From the NCBI RefSeq assembly GCF_000264995.1, contig NW_006767444.1:260275-324274 (forward strand): a stretch of DNA of 64,000 nt, read 5' to 3'. This document shows positions 44,691 through 56,351 of this stretch, piece after piece. Position numbers and translations under genes: made by a program. The notes below the pieces were generated by a model. It was not told the DNA's origin and searched no databases. It saw only the letters and a list, made by a program, of their open reading frames with translations. Position 1 is the stretch's first letter, and the number at the start of each line of letters is the position of its first letter. Source of the stretch: Punctularia strigosozonata HHB-11173 SS5 (Eukaryota; Basidiomycota; Agaricomycetes; Corticiales; Punctulariaceae).

Positions 44691-45951
44691 ATGTGCAGAT
44701 GGTTCGCATACATCTCCAACTCGGAGCCGTGTCTTCTGGAAGACGTTCTGATTCGCCCGGCCCATGCGATCACCAAGGTACGCAAAATAGCCTGAATGAC
44801 CATGACATGCGATAACGTATCTCCACAAGTAGCAAGTTCACGACCATTACCTGCCATATCTGACGCACTACGAACCTGATGCTGACACCAAAGCCACGGA
44901 GAGGGAGATCGCGATGCGCAATAGGTTGTTCAACACCGATGGCTTGGTGCGCGCCATACCCGTTCTGAATGATAGATCACACTTGATAACAAGACCTAGG
45001 GCGTGGCATGGTATGTCGGAATCGTCTCTGATTCCCGGTTGGCCAATCTCATGCTTGTGCAGGTACACTACGGCACGATCGGAGTTCACAGACTCGGAGG
45101 GTCCAAGACCCGTTCAATATCGGATCGTTCGGGAACCGTACGCCTATCTGTCATGACAGAGATCCTCCCGCTCATCCAGAACTAGCATCACGGACCCCGT
45201 TTTCAAGTCTGTATGCGCCCAAACGTCCTCCCTGGCGGTGTTCGCGCATATACGCGCGGCGTCCGAGTTTGCCGTCGTCTCCGAGTTCAACAACCACCCC
45301 TTCGTGTTCGACGGTGCACAGACCTCGGCTGGTCGCTACGCGTTTATGCACAACGGCGAGGTCGCGCACTTCGCGTCCATCCGGCGCGAGGTGCTGGCGC
45401 ATGTGTCCGAAGACGCGGAGCAGCGTATCAAGGGTTCGACCGACTCCGAACACCTCGCGGCGCTGTTCTTCACCTATCTCGCCGGCGAAAAGGGCGCGGC
45501 TGCCTGGGACGCCTCTCATTCGCTGGAGGAAGTAAAGGCGGCTCTCGAGAAGGCTGTCACGACCGTCATCTCGGTGCAACACCAAACACTGCCGAAGAAG
45601 GGCATAGAGTTCAACGCGTCGAGCCTGAACGTCGCCGTCACGGACGGGACGCAACTCCTGGCCATCCGATTCAGGAACCACCCCACGGAGCACCCGCCTT
45701 CCCTGTACTTCTCGACCAGAGCGGGAGTGACCTTGAACCGCAAGTATCCCGGTCATCCGGACGGAGCATCGCCTTCGATCCTGGCGAACATTCGAGCGGC
45801 GGAGGAACATGGAGAGCATGTAATTGTTGCGAGTGAGCCGACGACGTATCAAAAGGGCGATTGGCAACTGGTGCCAAAGAATCACTGCTTAATGGTCGGA
45901 TCTGATATGCAGGTCGATTGTGTACCATTCAACGTCGACGCCACCTCTTAG
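44691..45951 (+). CDS. DUG3: Dug3-type class II glutamine amidotransferase (glutathione degradation)
   Basis: In yeast Dug2-Dug3 cleaves the gamma-glutamyl bond of glutathione in the cytosol. Five exons, 44691-44777, 44833-44946, 45000-45010 (11 nt), 45063-45137 and 45186-45951, join in frame to 350 residues. The start MCRWFAYISNSEPCLLEDVL gives the N-terminal nucleophile Cys2 expected of Ntn hydrolases. Then TKQVHDHYLPYLTHYEPDA, NTDGLGVAWYTTARSE (joined through the 11-nt exon), VFAHIRAASE and RYAFMHNGEVAHF, all conserved. The C-terminal Asp/Gly region ends CVPFNVDATS. The long last exon alone lacks the catalytic Cys, so the small upstream exons matter. Identity to DUG3 is by motif order. Confidence 0.85.
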
Positions 45952-46190
45952 AAACGTGCGGAGCGTTGCCGTCTGAGGTATCGGTTGTGGCCTATAGTGG
46001 ACCTTTGTTGTCCAAGACTATTGCTACATAGCGCAGTGATGTACACGATTGATACATGCATTGTACAACTAGTCCACGAACTTGAATAAAGAAGACGGCA
46101 CCGCCGTTTCGTACATGCACAACAAGGTACCTGTCAGCTCCAGCGCGATCGCAGATCGCGAGACAGAAACGCATCGCGGGTGATATCACG

Positions 46191-47143
46191 TCAGTTACGG
46201 TGGAGGATTGGAATGCCAGTGCATATGTAGCACGCCCTCTCGTCACCACAGCTGCAAGAACACGAGTCTTGTTCTTCGTCGTTTGTTTCCTCGTAAATGG
46301 CTAACATTACAAATGCGCGCCTCCCACCGCGACCGCGTGTTCCTCGGGCAGGGTGGCGCCCCTCCCTGTCAAAGAAAGATGGCGTCTTCTCAGTAGCGGA
46401 TGTGTAATTTGGGGAAGAGACAGTACGCCCAGCGATGCTGGGCTCGGGCATAGATATTGAAGGCGGGGCTTCCATGGCAGGATCCGAGGCATCGGCTGCA
46501 GAGATGGTCGTCGAAGGCGTTGACACTGCTTCGTTTGCCGTTCTGAGGAGGCGTTGATTGTGTTCACGGGCTCGACCTATCCACACTCCGATTTGAAACA
46601 ATTCAGCAGCAACTGCAAATACGAGAAAACCTACTCGGCTCCTGCGCACACTGCGCTTGCAGTGACCGCCTCTCCGCATCCACTTGAGCCATGGCGCTAG
46701 CACTCTATATGATGCGAGAGCGCGTTCAGGAAACTCCAGCGTTCCATGTCAATGAGTAGGACTTGGCACCTTCACGTTTGCCAGGTGGTGCCGTGCCTTG
46801 GATTTGATCGTCCGGGCAGCTGCCAACATTTTGAATGTTCCGAAAGGTCGTCTGCAGTCCTTCATAACTCGGTCTTGGTTGCATAATAGTCTACAGCTCA
46901 TAAATTGGTTACGGTACTGACTATAGACCGGATCTGTACATACTCATTGGCGGCATCATAAAAGCTGGCTGCAACGACATTATCAATGCAATCGCGGTAC
47001 TGCTTGAGTTCGTCGGTGGCCTCCTTGATTGCAACACGCGCTTTCTCAAGATGTACTTCCGGATTGAGACTTCTGTTGAGCTTGCGAGCTACATGCATTG
47101 CACCTGCCGCCATTTGAATAGCAGCACTAGCGGCGTCGGCCAT
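46191..47143 (-). CDS. Small helical protein, paralog A (unknown function)
   Basis: Starts MADAASAAIQMAAGAMHVAR and continues AIKEATDELKQYRDCIDNVV. A short intron (donor after CAGATCCG, acceptor CTGTAG) leads to NQDRVMKDCRRPFGTFKMLA and KSKARHHLANVK. An intron begins exactly after NVK. A following helix DAERRSLQAQCAQ and a Ser/Pro-rich tail (46703-46191, including STPSTTISAADASDPAM) probably complete it. Layout, the ELK/ELE helix and the intron after (E/A)NVK match paralogs B and C. No catalytic motif is seen. The tail join is inferred. Confidence 0.45.
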
Positions 47144-47276
47144 GGAAGATGATACCAGAATTAGTACGTAGTATAGAGAAGGAGGTAGAGTAACCGGAGG
47201 CGCACTGCGTTATATAGCTCGCTGAAGATATCCATTTGCACCCAGACTTACACGTGGTTGCAAGACCCACGGGCGC

Positions 47277-47680
47277 TTAGTTCATGCTTATGGCACACGG
47301 GAACTGACCCTGGAACCCCTGGCGCACCCGGCAGTTGATATCCATCTCTTCAGGAGATTCATGCTTCCACCGCGCAACATGGTAGAACCTCATGGGATGT
47401 AAGCCTTGCGGGCGGAAATGAAACTTGGTATACGCGTCGCAAGGGTCGTCCGCGTGTATGCGCCAGTCCTGAGCAGCGATGAAACCCCAGTCTGGGAATA
47501 ACTTCCATATCCGATGTTGGATCGTCCCAGAACATGGCCTAGAGAGGGCGAGGATGATTTCATCGGAGATCCGAAGGTCGACGACGTCAGGGTAAGACAA
47601 GATCGCAGCCTCATGGTCAAGCGTCGAATTCTAGTCCAACCCCAGCGTTTCGATACATGCGCACGAGCTCCGTCGACGTC
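47277..47680 (-). CDS. Conserved-looking unknown protein
   Basis: The frame contains SYPDVVDLRISDEIILALSR, GTIQHRIWKLFPDWGFIAAQ and FRPQGLHPMRFYHVARW, ending CAISMN-TAA at 47277. Composition and aromatic content are those of a real folded protein. I do not recognise it. The start is unclear; a short first exon near 47,680 is possible. It lies between paralogs A and B. Confidence 0.4.
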
Positions 47681-47891
47681 TGGGATCAAGCGCCTGCTTA
47701 TTACGTGCGCCACGGTGGCGTAGTACAAGTCGTTATGTAAGTATTACTCCTGCCCTACCCAAGATATTCTGCCCCGATCATATCGCTACAACTGTATCAC
47801 ACGATTCAACGATATCTGCCTGATCTTCTACACTACCGCCACGCCATCTTCAACCTTGGCCCGGTGGCTCCTGCTCCTCACTCGCGAATCA

Positions 47892-48530
47892 TCAGAGTGA
47901 TGACTGGTCACGAGCCCATAAGAGCCAGTTGCTGCTCAGGGTTCCCATCTTCAAGGCCATTACCTGCAATAGTCCGTTGCAGAAGCAGTATCGAGGGGTG
48001 CAGCGTGCTGTACACCCAGGTGAGATGATAAAACTCCTGTGAATGTCCGTTGAACTCACGCTACTAGGTTGGAAGACAGCACCGTTCGCGATACGCAATG
48101 CTAGTCTCCTTTCCTCGTCGCAATACATCTGGACATTTGCGAGTTAGTCGAGTCCCGTCATGCATGCCAGATCCCGGTACCTTCACGTTTTCCTGGAGTT
48201 CCGCTGCACGATTCTTGAACTTTAGCGTCTCGTTGTGAACCCAGATGGCCTTTAAAATCCCCGCCCCGCTGATTTCTTTCGTCAACTTGTCATGTTCTGC
48301 TTGAAGACTGAAATCATGGCGTCAGATACCATCTCAGCCAGCCAAGTCACTCGACACACCTATCTGCGTCGGCAATATATCTCCGGAGGATATCCGGGTT
48401 GTTGGGATTTGTTAAGCGCTCAAGCTCGTCGAAGATGTCTCGCAACAGCTCCATCCCTGTCTGAAGATTCCGTTTCAATGCCTCCATGAGTGATGCCAGT
48501 GGTGTGGTATCGGGGAAAGCAATAGGTACG
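47892..48530 (-). CDS. Small helical protein, paralog B (unknown function)
   Basis: Exons read LTVPIAFPDTTPLASLMEAL, GMELLRDIFDELERLTNPNN and DILRRYIADAD. An intron follows, then LQAEHDKLTKEISGAGILKA with FKNRAAELQENVK, then another intron directly after NVK, and MYCDEERRLALRIANGAVFQ. The stop is at 47892. The start is unresolved; an exon MAVAIGST (ATG 48657) may precede. The same helix order and intron position as paralogs A and C support a shared origin. No known domain is recognised; the protein is probably all-alpha. Confidence 0.5.
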
Positions 48531-48699
48531 GTAAGCTTGACATGCGAGACGCATTATATATGAGGCTAAGATCTGTGCAGTTCAGCTCTGTGAACACACA
48601 GCTTGCGAAGCGCTATTGCGCAGACAATGGCGTCGTACTGCCGATAGCCACCGCCATGTCGACTAGCTCGGACGTCACCGGGCAAGCCGGCGCCGCTCG

Positions 48700-49489
48700 C
48701 ATCGACAAAGAGGATCTTATTTGCCATAGTCGCTCGTAAACGACGGCCCCGAACCGGGTGCGTAGGGCGATCCGCCGGAGAGACACAGCATCACGGTTTG
48801 CAACGTTTCGCGACGTGAGCATGAGAGGACATGCGGGCCCTCGACAGACAGCAATGCGATCCGGGCTGTCGCGTACAAAATGGTCATGTCCCGATCCTGT
48901 GCAAGTCTTGAACCGTTGACAGGACGCTAACAGCCTCGCCGTGATGGCGCAGTAAATTTCACTTCACCATGCCGCGGGTGATTCCGAACGCCGAGAACTA
49001 ACGATGTTCTCGATGCGCACGTTTCGGCCCAATGTGGCACGGCAAGGTTTTGCACCGGTAAGCGCCCGCAACGTGAACTCGTGTTGTGACTCATGGCGAT
49101 ATAGAAGCTTGAAGGAAGCATCCCATTGAACGCGGGTTCACACAGCCAAAGTGCTTTATCGCAGCAGGCTACCCGCACTTCTATCGGAAGTACAAGCCTG
49201 TCTCATGGTCGGCCTGCCCGTAGAGCAAGGTTTTGATGCGGGGATAAGGAGTGTTGCGGGTGTCCGCAATTCTCTCCCATGGCATGCTCTGTGGAGCCAC
49301 GATAATCACCGTCCGGTTCTCAAGTCCAGTTCGCGTGAACTGTGCGGGTTTAGAGACGCGCGGATCGTACAAGTGGCATATAACTGAATCGAGAATGTTC
49401 GGTAGTTTATGCAGGGTAATATGTCAGTGTTGGAAATCATCAACGCGCCCCATTCCCATGATGGCACCAAAGTAATTCGATTGGGGGAC
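48700..49489. other. Intergenic, no gene seen
   Basis: Only short frames without domains. It separates paralogs B and C. Confidence 0.4.
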
Positions 49490-50356
49490 CTAACCCTCAG
49501 TCTCCGATAATTCGAGCTTCGCACAATTTGTCGCGCTAGCGGCCACATTCTCCACATTCGCATCGGCCTCTGGTAGACTGGCCAACGTTGTCGAACTCGA
49601 TTGTGCGATGCGCGTGAGCGGGGAATTGCGAATGTCGCCCCTGCCGTTCATATTGGGGGTCGACTGCGCCGTCACACCTGGACGCCCGCCGTAGGGCGAG
49701 GCGAATGAGCCACTGGTATGCGGCGGCGCTTGACGGCAGATTAAAAGAGGAAAAAACAGTATCGAGTGGGTACATACGCGGAGAAGAGCTGCCGCCTTGT
49801 TGGGGAGCTACATGCAGAGGTGTCCCTGTGATTTGGACCAGCGAAAAAGCCAGTGTATGCAGCTCACCTCGCTCCCGAAGAGCATTCATCATCACCACAT
49901 GACTCGCTGTCTTTTGTTCGAAGATTATTGCCATTATTGCTGCGTTACTTGAACAGCACAAACGACAACACCCACATACACCTGGCGGAAATACTCCTGT
50001 GCCTTGTGTTCATATTCTCGGGAAGCCGGTCTTGCAAGCCATTGGCCCAAGAACCGTTTCGACCTCTTCGACACCGTTTGGTGAAGCTCCGCAAGCCTGT
50101 CATCACAAAGACTGAGCCGTGTAGTTAGCCAGTAGCGGAACGCAAGAGATGGCTCTGACTTGTCCGCCTGGTCGAGGAATTGATGGACCGATTGGCGATC
50201 CATGTAGGGGTTGCACCTCTCCAACTCCTCGGTGGCATTCTTCGCCTCTTTAAGACCCCTTGCGAGTCGGGCGCGTGGGCTGGAGCCATTATAGGGGAAG
50301 GCGTTTGTGCGAGCTGGGGGAGAAACCGGAGTATGTTCACTGGAGCTAGTCATCAT
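49490..50356 (-). CDS. Small helical protein, paralog C with Ser/Pro tail
   Basis: MMTSSSEHTPVSPPARTNAF leads into LARGLKEAKNATEELERCNP and VHQFLDQAD. An intron (GTCAGA...GGCTCAG) leads to CDDRLAELHQTVSKRSKRFL and EYEHKAQEYFRQ. Later exons give SFASPYGGRPGVTAQSTPNM and a Ser/Thr-rich tail ending LELSETEG at 49490. The central helices align with paralogs A and B. It has the longest tail of the group. Function unknown; it may be a coiled-coil adaptor. Confidence 0.5.
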
Positions 50357-51081
50357 GTGGTTATTGGACGACGTGCCGCTGTGAACTGGGACAGTTTATA
50401 TGGTTCACCTTAAGGTTTGGAGCGATTGTGAGTATTTCCGGACCCGACTTCTCGGCGTACAGATTGAACGCAAAGCGTTGTACAGAGTTAGTCCGCATTG
50501 CCCTCATTGTCATGCGGACGTTCGCGAATCATTGGTACTCACGACATTTGATCTACGATAGTACACATGTACGTCGCGGGGTGTTCCCTGAAGCCATTCA
50601 CTCTTCTGCGCAGTTGAAAATGGCGCGTTATCGATCGCACAATATAAGTTATCCCTGCGATGTCCGAGGTTTCACAGTCACAACCAAAGAGCCAAGAAAC
50701 AACGAGCTGTCGAAAGATAGACATGCTCCTTTTCTCAGCCAGAAGCACGTACGTGATAAGAACACCAAAGGCAGTAATGCGGACAACTGGTGGAGACAAC
50801 GAGCCGAATCACCAGAGTTCATGCAGCTCCGGATCTTCCGCCCTCAAGTGATGACTGCAGCACTATACCCGCCCATGTCAGGAGGGATATGCAGACTCCA
50901 TAGAGATGGCCAGTAGCTGAAAGGAGACAGAATTGGATACATGCAAGCCAGCGAAGTATGGGGATATCGAAGCAAAGGTGTTAACGGGGTGTGAAAGCAG
51001 CATACAATTCGCCACGTGATATTGATATTCTTATCCTGGTCCATTAAGTTTTGTCAGTGACGTCGACCAGCGAGCTTAAGG
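50357..51081. other. Intergenic, no gene seen
   Basis: The region between paralog C (minus) and OPI3 (plus), so a divergent promoter. Some minus-strand frames are hydrophobic but lack a start or domain. Confidence 0.4.
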
Positions 51082-51925
51082 ATGGATACACTGTCTTCTA
51101 TCATCGACACTTCCAAGCGGTCTCTACTCGTCTCAATTTTAACTATAGCATTCAATCCGACGGCGTGGAATATCATCGCGCGAAATGGTGAGGCTTCGCG
51201 AGATCTGAAGGCGGATTGAGCTGCCAGCTCACAAGAATTGCACTGCTCTGCGCAGAGTTCCATAACAAGACCATAACGCGAATTTTTGGGGGCAACGCAC
51301 GATACGGATGCTACTTCCTTGCTTTGTGCATATTCACCGCCGGGATACTGCGGGACCACTTGTATGTATGCCATCATACCTGGCTATATGGCACCGGTTG
51401 ACCATTTATGTAGGTACCAGAAAGCGCTCTTCGAACAACCTCGGGTCAAAATACTTCCTGAGCCGCTGGACACCGTGATTCCAACCGCACTGTTCGCCCT
51501 CGGCCAGACGTTCGTAATTACATCGACATGGGCGCTGGGAATAACCGGAACATTCCTCGGGGACTACTTCGGCATTCTCATGGACCACCGCGTCGAGGGC
51601 TTCCCGTTTAACGTACTCCGTGACCCGATGTATGTTGGTAGCACCATGTGCTTCGCCGCAACGGCTTTGTGGTATGTTTCGCCCTTCCGCCACGAGGATA
51701 AATCGCTGACGAAGAGTTGTCCAGGATGGAACGCCCGGCCGGACTACTGATCACTGTGTACGTGTATATCGTATACCTCATTGCGCTTCGATTTGAAGGG
51801 TGTGTACTGTATACCACTCTCCTAAGCAGCGGTCTAATCAAAACCTTGATAGACCGTTCACGGACATGATCTACTCTCAACGTGTCACCAAGAAGGAGGC
51901 TGATGAATCAAAGAAAGAGCTCTGA
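51082..51925 (+). CDS. OPI3: Phospholipid methyltransferase Opi3 (phosphatidyl-N-methylethanolamine)
   Basis: This ER membrane enzyme does the last methylations from phosphatidylethanolamine to phosphatidylcholine using S-adenosylmethionine. Five exons, 51082-51187, 51256-51361, 51414-51671, 51725-51799 and 51853-51925, give 205 residues, the usual size. Helices include LLVSILTIAFNPTAWNIIA, YGCYFLALCIFTAGILRDHL and TGTFLGDYFGILMDHRVEGF. FNVLRDPMYVGSTMCF matches the RHPxYxG SAM site. The final helix is LLITVYVYIVYLIALRFE and the end reads FTDMIYSQRVTKKEADESKK. ER-retention-like KKEL at the C terminus. All splice phases agree. Confidence 0.9.
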
Positions 51926-52184
51926 AGATCCCGATTGCTACGGCCTTGAGCCCACTTGCTACAAAGAATGACGAACGACGCTTCAACGCTTCTTAGACGG
52001 CCTGCTCAACGAACCTTTGTTACATCCATGGTTCCCTACCTTACATTATACAATACTGGAGGCTTCAACGCCCATTTTGTAGCATATGCACCTCGATCTA
52101 GTGGGCCACTCATAGGCAATGATTCCACAAGGAATCGTACTCTAACATCGAATCCGTTTCTCGTATCAAGTTCCACTACAAGAG
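51926..52184. other. Convergent 3' intergenic region
   Basis: 259 bp between the OPI3 stop (+) and the COQ8 stop (-). No feature seen. Confidence 0.5.
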
Positions 52185-54480
52185 TTAGGAAGTGAACTGA
52201 TATCCATTCGTCACCGCGTCCCAGAGCGCCTTGCAGTCGACAGTCGCACTCAACCTTGAAGCTAGGAGGAAGGCCCCGCTCAGTTTACTGAACGGCCATT
52301 CGTCACTTTGTTTCAGAACAGGGGAAGCATATGCGATGAGCGTACCGATTGAGGCTGTATGTTTCTCTTGGTGGAGGCGTCAAGCGATTCTGGATCATAA
52401 CCGGAATTTGCGCGCGGATCTCCTTAGTGATCTCTGCCCAGTGCGAACCAGGTCCGAATGAAAAAGGTTGCAGCGTGGAAGCCTTGAAGGGCGTCGCGAG
52501 GAGCTGCATGGAGTGCACATGTGCGTCCAGCATGACCTGGTTGTGGATCGTCAGTGAGCCAGCATGCAAGTACGAGAAGTTATCGCTACCTCGTTCTCCT
52601 CGCCGGTGAGGTAGCCCAACTTAAGACTCCACTCGATGCACGCTTCCCTGTCCTCGGTAGCGGCTGCTTGCAAGAGATGAAGCCATCGATCTATGAACTC
52701 TTTGCTGTACTCGCGCGTCGCTCCGAAGTCGACCAACTCGATCTGCGAAGCGCAACAGTTCAAGTACGATGCAACGATCGAGAGGAGAACGAGAGGATGG
52801 CCTACCTGCCGGGTCTCCTTGTTCCATAGGAAGTTGGTCCAATTCGGGTCCGTTTGCATCACGCGGAAGGTGAACAGCTCCTTCAGGCACAGCTCGATTA
52901 TCCTCGCCGCAATCTGCAACCGTGAACGCGTCATTGTCACTATCGACCACGACATAAGTACGGCACCCACATAATCCCTATCTTTCTGCGTCAGCTTGTC
53001 AACAATGTTGCCGCCGACGCTTTGTCCCCGGACCCTTTCCATCACCAAGACCTCATCTGTGCTGCCGTCCCATACCCACGGCACCTTGTAGCGAGCATCA
53101 TTTCCGAGGAACTCGGGCGAGCCAAACAGCCTGAGGAAGTGGGCTTCACGAGTGTACCTTGTCTCGTCGAACAGTTCGTGCTTCATCACCTGTCCGCAGT
53201 ATTAGCCTCCCTCGAAATTGCTATGCAAATAGAACAGCGTGCACCTCAATGGTGCGATCCAAAAATAGACCTTTGGGCAGCAAACCACCGGCGTTCAACA
53301 TCATCTTGACGTATCCAAGGTCGCTGGCTACGGACGCTCCAACGTTGGGATATTGGACTTTGACGGCTACTTCCTCCTCGCGACCGGTAGGAGAAGAGGA
53401 GGCTGAGAGGGTGGCCATATGGACTTGACCGATTGAGGCTGCAGCGAAAGGAATGCGAGTGAATGAGGCAAAATGGGTGTTCCAGTTGGAGCCCAGGGAA
53501 GAGGACATGACTTGCTGGCGATCGAGAATCAGCGAGGTGGATAGGAGACCCCAAATACGTACCTCCAGTTGCCAGTCAGGCATATAATGAGCACCGTCCT
53601 GGACTCGACGGAAAATCTCTTCAACTTGAGGTGGAAGAAGATGCGTGTCTGTGGGTGTATTTGTCTTCGGTCATCTCGCGTATATGTGCGGTATATAGGG
53701 CGGGAAGGACCTTGAATACTGAGGAATTGCCCGATCTTCAGTGCTGCACCCCGCATCTGACTCAGTTTTGACACGAGTCGGGTAACGTTGGCCTCAGTCA
53801 TGAGGAGGTTCCCACTGTGCCCTTGGTCGCTGCCGGATGCGGTTCGCCGAAGGAACTCGGATGCAGCTCCATATCCGAGCGAAGTTGCCAGACCTGCGCA
53901 TTGCTCAGTCTCATATACGAAGTATGGTGACTTCACTGTGTCCATACCTCCATAATGGAAAAGACGTCCAAGCCGGGACGAAGGTACCGAGGAAGATTGG
54001 AGATGGCGAGGCGTCGTTGTTATAGGATCGGACCAAGGAAGTCCATTTGCCTGCAACAGGAAAAAATGAGCGTGCACTCCTCCCAGCAGGTCCAATTGAA
54101 CCTACTCTTACGGTTCTTAAAGCTGGGTCTGGCTCGCTCGAAGCTACCGCCGGCAAAGGAGCGGCGTCGGAAGGTACGAACGGGGCGTTCCCGGGAGATG
54201 TGACGTCCGTAGCTTCTGTAGACTCCATTCTCCTGTCTTTTTGAGGTTTTGATGCTACGGAAGCCTCTCCGTTCTGAGGAGTTACATCGCGAGGAATGCG
54301 GCGGATGGCGGCCTCTGCCTCTAAATCCTCGTCCTCAGAGTCTCGTCGACTTGTGCGCTGTGCTGATCCATGGCGTTTCGTGGGTGTAAATTGGCTGGAC
54401 CGAAGACGCGTAAAGAGTGTCGAATTATTAGCAGCAGCGTGAATAACGCATCGCGCGTTGAGGAGCGGACCAGGAGGCAT
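52185..54480 (-). CDS. COQ8: Mitochondrial ABC1/ADCK kinase-like Coq8
   Basis: An atypical kinase/ATPase needed to assemble the coenzyme Q synthesis complex on the mitochondrial inner membrane. MPPGPLLNARCVIHAAANNS and a basic, acid-poor start suit a mitochondrial presequence. Then RGAALKIGQFLSIQ gives the KxGQ motif, IPFAAASIGQVHMATL the Ala-rich nucleotide loop, and EVAVKVQYPNVGASVASDLG the catalytic Lys. MERVRGQSVGG, TDPNWTNFLWN (catalytic loop) and ELVDFGATREY (DFG) follow. The end is KALWDAVTNGYQFTS-TAA at 52185. Several introns of about 50-60 nt split it. All family landmarks are present and in order. Confidence 0.88.
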
Positions 54481-55228
54481 AGAACGCGTTCAGGGGCGCT
54501 TCGGTGAAGTCGAACGCGACTGTGATGGCGCACGGTCAAACCGCGTTCGTTTCTGCCACGACCTCTCCGCTGTCTCCGAATCAACTGGCTGCTTAGCATA
54601 TACTCAAGTTTTCACGCATATACCCTCACCTTCCATCCTACGCCGGAGGTCATTAGCTGGTTTCGCAAGAATGCAATCAAACCCTAGACGGCATCTCACG
54701 AAGTACATGATACAAAGGTTGGTCTGGTGTACCCATGCAAGGCGTGCTGGATGACCAGACTGTGTAGTTCCGATGTAATATCCGACTTACGTATCAATGT
54801 ACAAGAAGAACGCTCAGGGGCGGTTATATGGTACAAGGTAAGTAAGCCGTAGCATTCGATTCGTCATGGGCCATGTAGAACTCATTGGGATGTTCCTACG
54901 TAAGGAAAGGTTCCTATCCGACACTGAAATAGTGGAGAATGTTTACGTGCGTTGTCCGTTACACTGAGCTCCATCTCTTACCTGTTACCTCTAACTCGTT
55001 ATGTTGTAGGATAACGCAACCTCGACTCTGTTGTGGACTATACACCGCCCGAAACGCGGCTGGTACACCCGCATCCGCTCGCCGTCTTTTCCGCCTAATG
55101 TCTTTATCCCATTACTTCCCATCCCGCGCACGTCTCCCTACTTCGTCGACACGGCGCTTACCGTGGCTTGTCGCACGAACAGGCCATCACCATCCTCTCC
55201 GCTCTCTCCTATCTTGTCCCCTACGGCG
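54481..55228. promoter_or_regulatory. Divergent promoter, COQ8 / unknown conserved gene
   Basis: 748 bp between two head-to-head starts. No other gene supported. Confidence 0.4.
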
Positions 55229-56003
55229 ATGTCGCCAGCCATGACCCCGAAGGTTTCAATGGACAGCCAGCAATCATCACACTCATACCCTCCGACGCCA
55301 CCGGCAATGGCCACACCGGACATCTCCGTCAGCCCGCCGTCTCCTGAGCAAGTCAAAGCCAAACTTGCCTCCCTGGGCTCCGCTTCTGCATCATCATCAT
55401 CATCCACGAATGGTGGTGACCTCGCCGGTGTGTCAAACGGACCATCTTCCCGCCGTATCTCTCGACGAACATCCTCTCGGCCAGCACCGGCAGCGAACAC
55501 GCAGATAACTCAGTTTCTTCTGGCACCGGAGGGTAGTACCGCCCATTTGTCTGCATCACCTCCACCTGCGTCATGGTGGTCTCGAGTCTGGTCGTTAGTT
55601 GCCAGCAATGCACCCTCAAACTCACTCTCCTTCTCGCTCACCCCTCTCCCGCCTCTCCAAGTCGCTCCCATTCCCTCATCTGTCGCTCTTAGTTCTCCCT
55701 CGTTTTCATCGCCCACTCTACCTCAACAACCTCTACGACCGCAACCTCAAACTCAAGAATTACCCGAACCATTAGTCACATTGACGGATCTGACGCCGAC
55801 ATTGACGGTATATCGGTTCAGTGGACTTCTTGCTATCGACGAGGCGGGGGTGAAGGAACTGGGTGTGGAAACCAGCTTCTGGGTTGCGGTCTCGCTGGCG
55901 TATATCGACTTCCTAGGAGAAAGAGAGGTGTGTGATGAGGAATTTCTGTATGACTTTCCTGATGATTCTCCTGCAGAGCTACCTTGCTGCGCTGGCAGAT
56001 TGA
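55229..56003 (+). CDS. Conserved fungal protein of unknown function
   Basis: MSPAMTPKVSMDSQQSSHSY starts a Ser/Pro-rich disordered region with SPEQVKAKLASLG. The conserved part is at the C terminus: WWSRVWSLVASN, TLTVYRFSGLLAIDEAGVKE, TSFWVAVSLAYIDFLGERE. A 49-nt intron (55928-55976) joins this to SYLAALAD-TGA, a compact ending; reading through gives a longer low-quality tail. An earlier in-frame ATG at 55031 exists, but its added sequence is not conserved-looking. No enzyme motif is known to me. Confidence 0.6.
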
Positions 56004-56351
56004 AATTTGTATATCGTCCTGCGGGAGTCGAGCACCGGCTGGTCCGCATTGCGCGCTCGGTAAATGTCAACCTTTTTCTGCATCTTGGTGATTGTACCAA
56101 GCGGGGCAGGACATGTCTGCTTCTTTTGTAATCGCCGTATGTCTATGATATATGTGAGCTACCGTCTGTGACGGAGGAACTCAAAGAGTCGCTCTGAGGG
56201 AGAGACTGGGTCAGCTTCGGAGATCGCCGGTGCTCTTAGATTAGATTGTGGAAGTGCCTCGATGCGCAGTACTGAATTGACTCATAGATTTTTACCTGGT
56301 CTTTGAACTTCATCCACCACAATACCGCGCAACATAAGCCCGTAGTAAGTC

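Noticed and set aside
45172-45885. 237-codon minus-strand frame opposite DUG3
   Set aside because: Antisense shadow; the plus strand carries all Dug3 motifs.
54458-54754. 98-codon plus-strand frame in the COQ8 promoter
   Set aside because: No domain and spans a divergent promoter; likely chance.
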